Source: Lobulomyces angularis (lineage: Eukaryota; Chytridiomycota; Chytridiomycetes; Lobulomycetales; Lobulomycetaceae). From it: a DNA stretch of 48,339 bases. Positions 1 through 12,402 of the stretch are shown piece by piece; position 1 is the first letter of the stretch; each line of letters opens with the position of its first letter. Position numbers and translations under genes: made by a program. The notes under the pieces are model-generated. The model was given only the letters and a program-made list of their open reading frames with translations. It was not told the DNA's origin and made no database searches. The stretch spans positions 1 through 48,339 of the forward strand of contig JADHYX010000157.1 of assembly GCA_027604685.1 (NCBI GenBank), written 5' to 3'.

Positions 1-1
1 T

Positions 2-67
2 CCAGAACCTTCAGATCCGCCAAATGTTGCTGATTCTTCATCTGCAGTATTTGTCCCAATGACATAG
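2..67 (+). CDS. 3' end of an unidentified gene (partial)
   Basis: Frame 2 is open from the window edge for 21 codons and ends in TAG at 65-67, with A/T in most third codon positions as in the other genes here. The peptide ends SSSAVFVPMT. No family is recognisable from so short a tail. The minus strand also has an open frame with an ATG at 64, but its codons are unusually G/C-rich in third position, so the plus reading is preferred. If correct, the gene converges on the ABC transporter to its right. Confidence 0.3.
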   Translation, partial: PEPSDPPNVADSSSAVFVPMT

Positions 68-396
68 AGACAGAAGAAATTTCAATACCTCTAAGTATAT
101 TTTTTTGTACATTTCTTTAAAAATATTGAATTCAATATTTTGGTAACAGTGTAGGGTACTCAGATAATTCATTGTATAAACTTGCGTTGATATTTTGATA
201 TTTCCTGATAATTTTTTTGAGATATATAGGCTGCAATATCATTTAAAATTGGTTTTAGAATTTTTAAATTTGATATAACATTTGTTTTGTTTAATTAAAA
301 TGGTAAAGCTATTTCAAATCTTATAAGGCTTACATATAAACAGAAAAGATGTATACAGTAAATTATATATTATTTTATTTTATTTATTATTAAGCA
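68..396. other. intergenic, 3' flank of ABC transporter
   Basis: AT-rich sequence with T runs and no open frame of note. It probably holds the 3' untranslated regions of the edge gene and of the ABC transporter. Confidence 0.5.
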
Positions 397-3300
397 TCAT
401 TTACTTGCTTCATTTTTTTTTTCAAAATTCTTTCGAGCAATCTCAATTAAATTTTGCTCTGCTTCTTTTCCCAACTCTTTTACCATTCCTTTAAACCAAC
501 CTTCCCCCTCCATCATCAGCAATTTATAAGGGTTGCCAAATTCAACTATTGCTCCATTTTCGAGGACAAGAATTTTATCAAAATCGATTACTAAGAAAAA
601 TAGTAGTTGTTTAAAACGCTTTATTTAAGTAAATAATAATAGAATTACCTGTATTCAATCGATGAGCGATTGTAATAACAGTTGAATTAGCAAATAATCC
701 ATTTTGCGAACGTATAGCATTCTGAATTAAGGAATCTAAAAAAAGTTAAAAAATTTTTTTTAATTTTGAAGATAAATACCAGTATGATTATCAACATTAC
801 TTGTTGCCTCATCCCTAAAAAAAAAAAAAAGGATGTTTAGGAATTCTTAACAAGGTTCATTTTAAATACATGACAACTAATTTGGTGTTTCGGAGAATAG
901 CCCTAGCCAAACAAATAAGCTGTCTTTCTCCCACAGACCAATTGTTTCCACCTTCCGAAACTTTACTCTCCAGTTTTAGGTCCATGTTTTGCACAATTAA
1001 TTTTAATTCAACCAATTCAAGCACATTCCATATTTCCTTATCACTATAAGCACCAAATGGATCAATGTTGAATCGCAGTGTTCCTTTAAAACAAAAAGGC
1101 TCTTGTGGAATAATTGAAATTCTTGATCGTAAATCTTTGAGACCAATTGATGATAAATTTAATTCATCGATTACAAAATTTCCAGCGGTAGGTTCAACTA
1201 ATCGAAACATAGCTTGAAGTAAGCTGCTTTTTCCTGCACCGGTTCGACCTACTACCGCAATTTTTTGGCCAGCCTCGAATTCAACGGTAATGTCTTTCAA
1301 AACAACTTTACTTGAGCCAGGATACTCTAAACTTAAATTATTTACAGAAACACGTCCTTATATAATAAAAAAATTTAATTTTAATTGTACAATTTCATAT
1401 CATTTGAACCTTCATGTGGCCAATCCGGTGGTGGTCGTAAATCTGTAATTTCTTTAGCTTCTGAAGGTAAATTTGTATATTCTAAAATTCTCTCTACAGC
1501 AATCATTTGGTTCTCCACTAAAAACCAAAAAAAAAATCTACATATTAATGTTGATGATATCTACCTTCTGCACTTTGTCTAACCGCCCATTGTAGCGTTC
1601 CTAACATTGAAAAGGTGTAGGAGAGAACCAAGCCTATGCTGGCTGCAGAAATTGAATTGAAATGTCTCATTATTATTGACAGCATCGTTATTGCTAACAC
1701 AAACCCTGCTACTACCCAGTCCAATCGAATTCCTAGCCTACAATTCAGTTTTTTGTAAAATTTAATTAAGAAATAGAGTAAATATACCATCTTGAAGATG
1801 AAAAAAATGCCATCATGCATTTAGTATTTTCATTCTGTAAGTTATCGAAATAACCTTTAAACCAATCTATTTTGCCAAAAGCCCTTATAGTAATTATGCC
1901 TTCTAAAGTTGCAGGGACAGTTGAATACATCGGTGACCTTGAAGCAGAATCTAATCGCTTGATCTGCCTCGAAGAAGTAACATACTTTCTTCGAAGTTTC
2001 AGAAAGACAAAAAGTGCTAGTGGAGTAAGAACGAGTATATAAGGAATATACAGACAAACAAGAACTATTTACAATTAAATAAAAAAAGAATTCAAATTAA
2101 TCACTTATTGCGCCTAAAACAAATCCACAAGATTGCAAATAATCATAGACTGTCATCGGTAGCATTTCGTCCACGGTAGATAGATCTTTCGAAAATCTAT
2201 TTAAAATCCGTCCCTAAAAGTACAATATAACACAATTATTTACAGGATAATGTTATATATTTACATGAGGATTTATTTCAAAAAAATTCAAGGAGCTTCT
2301 TAAAATTTTGTTCATCATATCCAAAAATAAATATTTTGAGCATTTTAAGCACACCAAAAAGAAAAACATTGATCTAAATATAGAAGAAAACTATTTTTGT
2401 AAAAGTTAATGACACAACGTAAATTGAGACTTTATTTCTACTTACCACGCTAAAAACCGCCAACGAAACATACAAAGAAGCATTAAAGGCTCCGTTTTCC
2501 GCCTGTTGTGCAGCACTTTGATTTGTCCAGACGCTAATCCACCAGTCTGTAATCATACTTGCAGCCTGTCCAAAACAAAACAAGAACAGTATAAAAAAAA
2601 GGTGATAAATAGTAACACCACTTTTAAAATAATTTGTGTATCTACAATATAACAGTATAAGGTTACAAAATTAATATAGTTATATCTTACGTGGAAACTG
2701 TAACAGCACCTTCTTGTATTTTCTCATCAGTTATTTCATTAGTTTCAAATGTTGAAGAAAAAACGGTATCGAAATGATTCTTATCAACTTCAAAAATTTC
2801 CTTAGCTAAATCTTTTTCTACTTCGATATCTACTAAGGAAGTTTTTTCAGACTCAGTTTCTTTGTTATTTGTAGTATTTTGATCAATGACTTCTTCTATC
2901 AGGTTATCTTTTAACTCATCTGAACTCTGTTGATCAGACTTTATAAATTCTTTCATAGAACAAATAAATTCATTATTTTTTGAGTTATTTTCAATCGCTT
3001 CAGAATACGTTCCAAAGCTTTCAATCTTTCCATCCACCATCACCAAAACTTTTTCGCAATCTGGCAAAAATTGCAGTTGATGTGTTACAAGAACAACAGT
3101 TGCAGGAAATTTTCGATATTCCCCATAATTTCCTTTATTAGGACCAATCAAAAGAGAGCGAATACAATTTTCAAACAACTTTTTTCCCACCTTTGCATCT
3201 ACTGCTGATAATGGATCATCCAAAACGTAAAAATCTGCGTCGCAATATACAGCTCTAGCTAAGCTTACCCTTGCCTTTTGCCCTACAGAAGAGTTAGAAT

Positions 3301-5270
3301 TCTTTTAACTGCATTACCCCCACTAAGCATAACACCTCTTTCTCCAATAAGAGTATCGACGCCATTAGGAAAAGTATTAATGTCTTCCGTTAATTCACAA
3401 ATTTGCAACACTGTATTAAACCAATTCTCTGTAAAAAAAAATTGTTAAAAAATTTGAAAATTTCCAGTTTTTTTAAACCATCAAATTTGTTATGAAAAAC
3501 AATATTATTTTTAATACTATCAGACAAAATCCATGGAATTTGACTGCAATAAGCAACTTTTAATGGTAAGTTCTCAGTTGAGCAAGAATTATTTTTAAAA
3601 AAATAGTTCCCATTAACACAATCCATTTCCCCTAATATCGCACAAGCTAAAGATGATTTTCCACTTCCTACAGGTCCACAAACTCCGAGTAACTCTCCTT
3701 GCTTTATTTCTAAGTTAATATCAGAGAGAATAGTTTCATCTATGTTATTTGACCATTTGAAGGAAGCGTTGTTTGATATTTGGCAAATTACTTCGTTATT
3801 AATTAGTTCGTGATCTACTGTGCTTGATATAGGTTTATTGTCATAAATCTCGTTTAGCAATAAAAACTGCTTTATTCTCTCTATCGATATTAATGCTTCA
3901 GAACCATCCATCATTGCAAAAGCAAAGTAAAAGTTTAAGAAAGTTTGAAGGTTTGCAACAATTGAGATAGAAGAAAATATTACAGAGGGTGTAAAAACAC
4001 CACCAAGCAAGTAAAAGGAAATTAAAGGAAATATTGATACAATGGCTAATAAAAAAATTATAAAAAAAAATAAAATAAATATTACTTGTTGAAGTGAATG
4101 CTACAGTCATGTTAAGGGCTTTCAATAGAGCGGACTTTTTGATGTACAAAAGCTCCTTTTTACGATCTAATTCAACCTGAGTTTTAAATGGATCCTAATA
4201 ATTTAATTTTTTCTTTTAAGGAATTACAAAATTAAAAAATCCTTAAACCTCCCACGCGTATAATTTGACAACTAAAATTCCTGCAATCATATCTGAGATT
4301 TTACCGACTCTACTGTCTCTATGCTCTACTGTGTGAGATCTGAGTTTTCCAAAATTCTTTCTGTTTAAAAATATCAGAAAAAACATAAATAATATCTTAA
4401 ATTGATACCCAAGAAATATCTGGATTAGCATAAAAAGAAAGAGACCTATTATTGCAAAAAAGGCAGAGTAACCGATTTGATAATAGAGAAATATCATTGA
4501 TAACGTTGTATCAATTGGCGCTGTAAAAATAAATGGTAAAAATAGTGCAGCTTCTTCCAATTGCTGAACATCCGTTGATATTAAATTCACAATTTTTCCA
4601 GTGGACGAAACATGCCCAAAAGATAATTTTAAAATTTTTGAGTATACTAAGCTGCTGAAACTGATTTTGTATCGCAACCCTATCATGCAAATTACGTAAG
4701 CTACAATTTATATTGACGTATACCTTCTCTCATCCCAAAAAACATACAAGTGTGCTGACTAAAGGTGATAAAAAATACTATTGCCACCATTAGCGAACCA
4801 TACAGAATTTGTTCGTTTAAAGAATATTCGCCGTTAAGGGTCAGTAAAAATTTACTGAATACAATAGTTTGCAGCAACTAAAATTTTTTTAGCCTTATAA
4901 ACAAATTTCGAGTTTGTGAAAAAAAAAACCTTTAATGAGGTAAAAGTTAGACACAGAGTGTAATGCTTAAAAAATTGCATTTTGAAAACTTTAATCATTA
5001 CTCTCAGCAAATTCGCCTTTTCTTTATGAGCAGCAAACTCCTCTATCCAAGAGGTGTACAAATTTTCTGAAAGTCTCTTTGCATCCTCTGTTGACTTAAA
5101 ATTTTACTTAAAAAAATGTTATGGATTAAGTATACCTCAACATCTGCAAAATGCTTCGTGGTTATTACGTTTTTTGAAAGTCCAAAATTTAGAACTGGGT
5201 TCATATACGAATATGTTAACCTTGAAAAGAGAGAACTTTCATTTCTTCGTTTTGAAAAAGATTTCTGCAT
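397..5270 (-). CDS. ABCC-type (MRP-like) full ABC transporter
   Basis: A multi-exon full transporter, predicted to export organic anions or conjugates across plasma or vacuolar membrane using ATP. The start at 5270 opens with a cytoplasmic segment containing [18 protein letters not shown], the lead-in to TMD1 in short MRPs; no TMD0 is seen. TMD1 exons lie at about 3.9-4.85 kb, with [19 protein letters not shown] spacing as in MRP1. NBD1 has Walker [10 protein letters not shown], signature LSGGQKAR and Walker [11 protein letters not shown], where the catalytic Glu is Asp as is usual in ABCC NBD1. An acidic linker follows, then TMD2 ([11 protein letters not shown] segment near 2.2 kb) and NBD2 with [16 protein letters not shown] and MDEATSNVD. 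The C-terminal H-loop reads TIAHR, and the gene ends at TGA 397-399. Introns are 35-70 bp; one of 35 bp interrupts the NBD1 signature codons. Substrate cannot be told from sequence. The family call is firm; individual splice sites in TMD2 are less so. Confidence 0.93.
3283..3317 (-). other. 35-bp intron inside the NBD1 signature motif
   Basis: Without splicing, the frame hits TAG just after the two glycines of LSGG. Removing GTAATG...TGTAG (35 bp, with CTAAC before the acceptor) restores [16 protein letters not shown] exactly. This is the shortest intron in the window with strong protein support. Confidence 0.85.
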
Positions 5271-5870
5271 GAAGATGAGATTTTCAAATGTAAGTGTTTA
5301 TTAAAATTTTTTTTTTTTATTTAGTTTTTTGTTCATTTTTATTATAAATCTATAATTTTCCTGTCTGAAATTTTTCCGAATTAAATCCGCGATGTGTTTC
5401 CATGATTATATATAACAATGTACGCAGTACAGTTTATGTGAACTGCAAAGCAATTTGCAAAGCAAGTACATCAGACATGGTCTAAAAAGTCTTTAGAAAA
5501 TATTATAAGCTATCTAATTAAATAAGAAGGGCGATTACAAACTGGAGAACTGCACTTTATAATTTTTAAATTTTTAATTTTTGTTGTGGCAATAGCGAAT
5601 TATGCAAACAATGGTATTGAAGTATAGCTATAGTTTAGTTTCATTATTAAAATTATTAAAATGAGAAACAATGCTCATATAAAATTTCGAATGAAACTAT
5701 GGATAGTTGGTAGTACAGCTTTTTCTAAACAAATAACTATCGCTCCTAATTTACCTGCATTCTCAATACAAAGATTAAAAAATTTTTGACCAGACGTTTT
5801 CAATTAGAAGTAGAAATGTTGGTTTCTGCTAAATTGATTGGCTAAAATAAAAAAATAAATTTTTTTTTAT
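5271..5870. other. divergent intergenic region
   Basis: This 600-bp AT-rich spacer separates the divergent starts of the ABC transporter (5270, minus) and the next gene (5871, plus). It contains T and A runs and no convincing ORF or RNA gene. It presumably holds both promoters; no element can be named. Confidence 0.5.
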
Positions 5871-7994
5871 ATGCAATCATACATAAGATTGTATTATAAC
5901 AATGAAAACTATGGCCCTTTAAACGCTCCCTCGAGTTTAAGAGACATTTGTGAAGGTAAATTGGTGAAAGACGTTAAACTGACGTTTACTTACTTACAAC
6001 AGGTTTGCGCATAAATTTAAAAAGCATACCAGCGTTACTTAAATTGGTTGATGATAGTTTTGATGAAATTAGCGAAAATCTATCAAGATCTGGGAGCAAC
6101 TGCAATATTCAAAGTTCTGACACCAAGCATAACAATTCACAAGAAACCATTACAGAATTAGACGAAGTTGTGCACGAAGGGATATATCAACTCCTTGTAG
6201 CGCATCCAGAGATACCTTATGAAAAAAAAATTGAAAAAAAAAAGAAAGTTCTTTCAAAAAACTTTGGTACACAAACTAGTAATTTCGTTAAAGAAGAAAT
6301 TAATGAATTGAACCACAATGAATTCATCGACAATAGCTTGGAAACTCCGTTATCCATAGCTGAAATGGAAAATTCTATAGAAGCCATGAAATATGTAATT
6401 GCTTCTATTCCTGAAAGGTTAAACTGAAAGTTTTCATTTTATCTTTAGTGTTGAATTTTTTTTTTTAAAAAGATATGTCAAATACAATAAAGTACTCTCG
6501 AAAAATATTGATAAAGCAAATTTTGAAGTTGAAAGGTTGTATAAAATTGCAAATGATGTGGAAAGTCATCAAAAATCGTTAATTAGTGCTGAAATACGAA
6601 AAACCTTAATATATTTTCAAATGATGACAGTAAGTAAAATTCTCAGAAATTATTATGGAATATAACAATATGTATATTCAGGTTTTAGTTAATGCATGGA
6701 ATAGTGTTTGGATAAAATTTGGTCCTGTTTCAAGATCTTATCATTTTAGCGATTTGCGACATAATGAAGCACTAGGTAGAGCTGAAAACTTTTTAACACG
6801 ATTTCATTTATGGAGAAGAGTAATGGAAGGTGAAAAGTGGAGTTTAATAGAAAGAGAAGTTGCATCAGAAAGAAACACTTGCCTTTCATTCATATCCCGT
6901 AGAGCAGGTTACAATACTCCTCATGTAAGCATATTAAAATAAAAAAAAAAAAAACGTTTAATCTTGAAAAGGTTCACCTAACTCGAGGCGGCACTGTGCT
7001 GCATCCTTATATATATGTTCCGAGACAAAGCCAAGGTTCTAATATGCCGTTTAGACAGGGAAATTCAAAAGAAAATTTTACTGAAGGACGAATTCGCCCT
7101 GTTTCAATTGGAACTTTAAAGTGCAATGTAAAAACTGCACCTTCCTATGCAGAAGAGGAGGCATTAAAAAAGTTCCGTAGAGTATATGTTAAGACATTAA
7201 CTCAAACGAAAATTCACCGAGTCAGAGAAATGAGCCGTCTTTTAGAGGTAAGACTTAAAAATCCTTTCTCATAATACAACTATAAAATATAGGAATTACT
7301 TGCTTTTCAAGGGCCAAATTTGAATGATGAAAATTTAATAATAGACTATAAGTTTCCAACTCACTATGTTAGATCTCAAATTAAAAAGGAATTTAGGCTA
7401 AATTATTCAGAAAAGGAAGAAAAAATGAAGAATGAGATGAATTTTAAAAACTCTTCTCATTCTTCGGTAATGTCGGTGAGTAAAGAATGTCAAACGGAGA
7501 GTAAGCACAGAGGAATTCGGAGGGTAACAATAAATGGATCCGATTTCAATTCAATTTCTACTCTAAGTTCATTCAAAAGTGTGTCCATAAAGAGTAACTC
7601 TTTTAGTGAGGAAGATTCTGAGATGCCAATATCTTCTGTAAAAAAGGATTTATTAACAAAGCAAGACTCCGATACTTTTTCTTTTAAAAGCTTGAAATCA
7701 GAAAATAGCCTTCTTGATGACTTATCCCCTTCTGCGAGATTAAAAACTAGGATAAAGGTGCTGATGGAGGATAATAACAATTATTTGTCAAACAATAGTT
7801 TGGCACAATCCCTGCACTCCTCTACAGCAACTTTAAGATCCGAAAAATTTGGAGAAAAAATAAAAGAAAGATACAAGGAAAATTTTAAAACTGAAAAGGA
7901 AAGTGAAGGCAGATTTAGGCCAGGGCACAAATACAACAGTAAAGGAAATTGGGTGGTAGCTACCAATATCGACAATGAAAGCTATTTTAGTTAA
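5871..7994 (+). CDS. unknown multi-exon protein, Ser/Lys-rich C-terminus
   Basis: The start ATG at 5871 opens MQSYIRLYYNNENYGPLN. A donor near 5956 and an acceptor near 6002 join this exon in frame to LRINLKSIPALLKLVDD. Further introns near 6418-6471, 6630-6680, 6926-6970 and 7249-7293 are each supported by an in-frame stop in the unspliced reading and a frame match across the join. The middle part is orderly (VLVNAWNSVWIKFGPVSRSY, then RGGTVLHPYIYVPRQ and ALKKFRRVYVKTL). The last 220 residues are low-complexity Ser/Lys/Glu-rich and probably disordered. The gene ends at TAA 7992-7994. No signal peptide or membrane segment is seen, and I do not recognise a family. Expression as one protein of roughly 620 residues is inferred from frame continuity. 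Confidence 0.75.
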
Positions 7995-8478
7995 TGCAAC
8001 TCGTGAGTTATTAATGTGAATTAAATGGTTGCTAATATTAAACTGTTACAATTTATTTTTTTACCATTAAGTAAATTTGTTTTGAATATTGTAACAGTGA
8101 AGAGTTAAGAAAATTTATAGGAGTCTTTTCTTTGTCTTTTTTTTTTTTTCTTTTTTGTTCAATCTAGTTTATAAAAAAATATTGTTTTCACAAAGATTTC
8201 TTGTGAAAGGTAAAATTAACAGTTAATAATGAAGAAGCCTCATTATTTACTTGGTTTTTTAAAAAAAATTTACTTCTTGAACTTCAGTTATTTTATGCTA
8301 AATAAAACTAAATGGGAAGTTTTAACGAAAAGAAAAAGTTCAAGGTAGTAAAAAATAAAAATAAAATATTATTAACTACTGGATATTTTAGTTATTGAAA
8401 AAACAACATATAAAACGAATTAATGATATTTATTCTTCTATACATATACAAATAATATAATTTATAAAATTTTTCTGT
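7995..8478. other. convergent intergenic region
   Basis: Spacer between two convergent 3' ends, containing an 11-bp inverted repeat (listed separately) and long T tracts near 8138-8150. No ORF stands out. It probably holds polyadenylation signals of both neighbours. Confidence 0.5.
8042..8098. repeat. inverted repeat, 11-bp arms
   Basis: ACTGTTACAAT at 8042-8052 is mirrored perfectly by ATTGTAACAGT at 8088-8098, with a 35-bp AT-rich loop. It sits about 50 bp past the stop codon of the upstream gene. It could fold in either 3' UTR or be chance. Confidence 0.6.
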
Positions 8479-11400
8479 TTATTTGCCTGCTAATCTGTTC
8501 TTGTATTCAAAAAAAGTTTCATAATATTTATGGGGGTTACTATCATTTCTAGTTTTCCATCTTCCAGATACCTGATAAATTGGAATGTTGCCCTCTAAAT
8601 CTTCCTTTCTTTTTACCATTCCAACTGCTAATGGCTCCACAACTTTTTCAATATTTTTGATTAGTTGACTTTCATTAATACCTAAAGAATTATTTTAACA
8701 ACTGCGCAATGCATTATGTAACAACACCTCTTTGATCTAGCCATCCTAAAAGCTGGTCCACCTCTTCTGGATTGTCGACATAACCATAGGTTCTCTCAAA
8801 TTCTTCGTTATTCTTATTTTCTTCCACAACAAACAGTTTTCCAGTAGACCAGTCTAAAATTAAGTTATTTTACACTTTAGAATTAGCTACCTAATCCGGA
8901 TATAGATTTTGGCTTTATTTTGGAACTGATAGCATCAAATCCCCCTAATAAAGGGACTGAACCTAAATCCGCGTCGAACCAATAGTAACTACGAAAATTT
9001 CTATCAATTCCTAAAAAAAATTAAAAAATTTTTTTTACACTGTTAAACTATATTTACCTAATGGAAATAGGTTGAGAGCAGCATTCGTGAAGTACAAGGA
9101 TTGTAGCAGTTGATGCTCTTTTTTTAAATAATTCACTAATTCCGCTTCCATTTTTCGTCTTTCCTAGTTAGTTTTTATTATTTTAATACCGGTAAAATAA
9201 ACAAATTAAACCTGTGTTCTAATTTGAAGTTCTTTGCGTCTTTCCTTACTTTCACAAAATGCTAAAACCCTATCTCTTTCTTCTTGATCTCTTTTTAACT
9301 CCTCCTCTCTCTTTAACTCAACTCTAGTAGATGTCCTCCGGGCTGTATTAAGGTTACTGTCAGCTTTCAGTTCTTCCACATTATCTACTTTGTTATCTAC
9401 AGTGTGGTCAACATAAATTCCAGCAGCAATGTCCATTTCCTCGTTCAAATTATCAAATTCCTGCAAATTAGCCTCACTAGATTTGAAAAATTATTAAACA
9501 CAAATACTTTCGAAAACTCACATTCCTTTTTTTTCTTTAACTACCTCCCTTAATTCTTTCCTGAGATCAACGCTCTCATCAGCGCATTTATCTAAACAAA
9601 AGTTAAGACAAGCCATTGTTATTATACCAATATAATCAATTATAACTTTGCTACTCATAACATGTTCATTTATTAAAAGGGAAATTATAAGAATCTTTTC
9701 TTCTACGGAAATATTAAAAAAAAAATTTTGCTGAACCATAAAACAAAGTTTTTTAATAGATCTCTCAAAGTCTTCATCCAATTTTTTTTCTTCAAGCTCG
9801 AAGTCCTTTGTTACATCAGATGTAGCTTCCGACACTACAGGACTATCAATGTGCACCATTGTGCTGCTTTCTTCCACTAAAGAAGCTTCTTTATCAAATT
9901 TTTGGCAATCAGCTTTCGCACTATTGTGCAAAACAGTGCCATTTTTTTCTAAATTACTTCCGTACACCCCTTTAAAGTCATTTCCCTCCACTTTTGCATT
10001 TTCGTTTTTTAAATTTAGAGGAACTTCTTCATTGACAACCTGCTGAGTACTACAACACTCAGAAATTGGTTGCAATAGTTTGCAAATAATCTTATATTTC
10101 TCAGGAAAAAGTGTGAAGGTAATTGTGTCCTTTAAAAGACCTCTATAGATGTATTAAAAAAATTGATTTTAAAAGATATTACATAAGAGCAATTTCAAAA
10201 GCTTTCATCCTTGCACAAGAAGGTATTTCTTTACTACTTCTGGCAGTACCACCATTTTTAAACCCAGTATGCCACCGCCCTGGATACCTAAAAAAAAAAA
10301 AAATATTCAGCATAAAAATAAAACAGAAATTCGCTTTGGATGCTATACCACTTCCACCACTGATCAACACATGCCTTTTCATTTTCTGATAAATTGTTAA
10401 AAAGAATTTCAAACTTGCATTTGTCTTCATTTTGAACAAGTATGTCATTATCAGGTCGATACGCCTTGGAATATTTAATATCGGTTTCTAAGCATGCATG
10501 TGATAAAAGCTGACCAAAAATTTCTACAAGTAGGACATTGTGTTTTTCATTCTCACCTAAATCATCAGAAGCTCCGTCATTGTCGACTTCTTCTTCAATG
10601 CCTTCTATTTTTTGTGGTATGTATATAAGGGATTTGCAGAAATCGTCCAGAACAAAGGGCGACAAAGAGAGGGGTATAGTAAAGGTATTTAAAAATGTAT
10701 ATGAAGTTAGGAGTTTATCAATTAGTTTTGGCAAAATTCCATAAAAATCGAATTTTAAAGTAGGAAAATCTTCATAATAAAGGAAGTGTTATAAAAAGTA
10801 TTGTATCTCCTGCTATTACCTGGAACATCCAACCGTTTATATTGTTCAGAAAGTCCTAAAATTAACTGATCATCCATAGGAAATTTAATAACGTCTAAAA
10901 ATGAGAAAATTTAGAATCTGAGAGGGAAAAACCCTTACTTTTTTTTTTTCTAAGCTTAAAATCGCTCAAGGACGATAAACTGTGTGAGCAATTTCCAAAG
11001 ATGTCTTTGATTAATGGTGAAGGTTCATTTTGTAAGTTAAAAAGGGTAACGAGTTCTGGCTAAATTAAATAATTTTTGGAATAAAATCATAACAAATTTG
11101 ACATTACCTTAACAATAAAAGGAGCATTGTTAGCAGGTTCTTTAACAGAACAGTCTTTTATAAACTTCCGAAAATTTACTTTTGTAAAAAAAGATTTGTT
11201 TCGTTTCAAATCTACTCCATTTATGTTTAGATATATGTTACTTGGACCGTCTCCACATACATTGAAAAGTTCGCAACGAAATCGGTGATTTAATAATGTT
11301 ACACTGTCTCCTTCAACTCCCTTATATTTAGTTTCATGATATAATGCATCACTATCTTGCTTAACTACAAACCCATCAACAATTTCTGATTTCATTGGCG

Positions 11401-11989
11401 AGCCAGTGGAAGAAGTATCCTCTTCAATAGCATTTAAAACTTTAACCCAGCCACGCTCTTCATAAAAGGCTCGTTCTCCCAAAACAATGTGGTTGGAAAA
11501 AAATTCTTGAATAAAAAATTAAAATTAATATTTAATACTTTTCTAAAATTGATTATTACCCAGTAGATAACTAATTAAGTCACTAGCGCCCATTTGATTA
11601 TAATGAATTATTTGTAACGCTAATTTCTTCCAAACAAACGGAAATTTTTCTTCACTTTGTTTTCTACTTTCTTTTTCAGAAATTAATGCTTGCTCGTACG
11701 TCAAACCAGATTTTTGCGTTAATTCGCAAGTCCACTGCTTTCTTAGGTACAGCGATAATCTTGCAAAATAGTCACTGATTTTTTTTAAAAAAAGCAGTTA
11801 AAACATTTTAATTTTGAATAAAAAACATAAAATAGCAAAGAATAGAAACAAATAAAAAAAAAATTACTATTACGAGTAGTTTAAAAAGACTTCACCAGTA
11901 AACCTAATTATAAAAACTTCTTGGGTATATCCATTTTCAATTTTAGGAGGTAGAGTATATTTGATGTGCTGCTTTTGTAGTAAAGGCAT
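8479..11989 (-). CDS. ITC1: WAC-DDT-WHIM chromatin remodeller subunit (Itc1/Acf1-like)
   Basis: Predicted accessory subunit of the ISWI nucleosome-spacing complex in the nucleus. The start at 11989 reads MPLLQKQHIKYTLPPKIENG and runs into a WAC domain (EVFIIRFTGEVF, DYFARLSLYLRKQWTCELT, GLTYEQALISEKESR), matching yeast Itc1 and animal Acf1/BAZ1A. A DDT domain lies at about 10.6-10.75 kb (LLTSYTFLNTFTIPLSLSPF, DDFCKSL). WHIM1-like sequence near 10.2 kb and a WHIM2 GxDR segment (GIDRNFRSYYWFDADLGSVP) near 8.9-9.0 kb follow, then the C-terminus VSGRWKTRNDSNPHKYY and TAA at 8479-8481. About ten short introns are needed. No PHD finger or bromodomain is visible, which fits the fungal Itc1 layout rather than animal BAZ1A. 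The family call is firm; some internal splice sites were not resolved. Confidence 0.87.
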
Positions 11990-12052
11990 TTACAATGGAA
12001 AAAAAATTAAAATGATGGAAAGAAAATTGGGAAAAAAAATTATATATATTTG

Positions 12053-12076
12053 TTTTTTTTTTTTTTTTTTTTTTTG
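12053..12076. repeat. poly-T tract
   Basis: A run of about 24 T residues lies between the divergent Itc1-like and ATP23 genes. It is typical of the homopolymers in this genome and is liable to length errors in sequencing. Confidence 0.7.
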
Positions 12077-12160
12077 ATATTTTATTTTTGACAAAAAAAA
12101 ACAATTATAAATAATAATGTAGACTTGAATAAGGATAAAAGTTACTTAGTTGTGTAAAGT

Positions 12161-12314
12161 ATGCAGAGATTTCTTAAGTATTATTCTTCACTTAAAATTT
12201 TCATCGTAAGTAAGTTTCAAGTTTTTCTTGATTTTTTTTTTTTAAAATTTTTCGATCTGAACATGTGGGCTTTAGTGGCTTCTCTTCTTTATTGTTTTTG
12301 TTATAACATTATGA
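12161..12314 (+). CDS. candidate 27-residue membrane micropeptide (two exons)
   Basis: Exon 1 (12161-12205) encodes MQRFLKYYSSLKIFI. It is followed by a strong donor GTAAGTAAG and an acceptor TTTAG ending at 12275. Exon 2 (12276-12314) adds WLLFFIVFVITL and TGA. The product would be a short basic N-terminus plus one membrane helix, the form of small mitochondrial or ER subunits such as Tom or Ost4 types; no specific family is recognised. Support is the consensus splice site and the sensible topology; transcription is unproven. Confidence 0.4.
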
Positions 12315-12402
12315 ACATCAACAATTATTGCTGTTGAAATAAAACCAAACAAGTATAGCAGTTAAAATTTCTTTGAATCTATTTCCACAGCTATAATTTA
12401 GG

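Noticed and set aside
1385..1582. Plus-strand ORF within the ABC transporter
   Set aside because: Antisense shadow of conserved NBD2/TMD2 coding exons.
4701..4723. A 23-bp intron in the ABC transporter TMD1 (GTATAC...TGTAG)
   Set aside because: A longer 47-bp intron using the GTATGT donor at 4747 gives [15 protein letters not shown] with exact MRP spacing between QH and the GLR motif, so the longer one is right.
5054..5304. Two overlapping plus-strand ORFs at the 5' end of the ABC gene
   Set aside because: Shadows of the minus-strand first exons, which match the MRP N-terminus.
7490..7975. Minus-strand ORFs inside the 5871-7994 gene
   Set aside because: Antisense of the Ser/Lys-rich C-terminus; no homology or start context.
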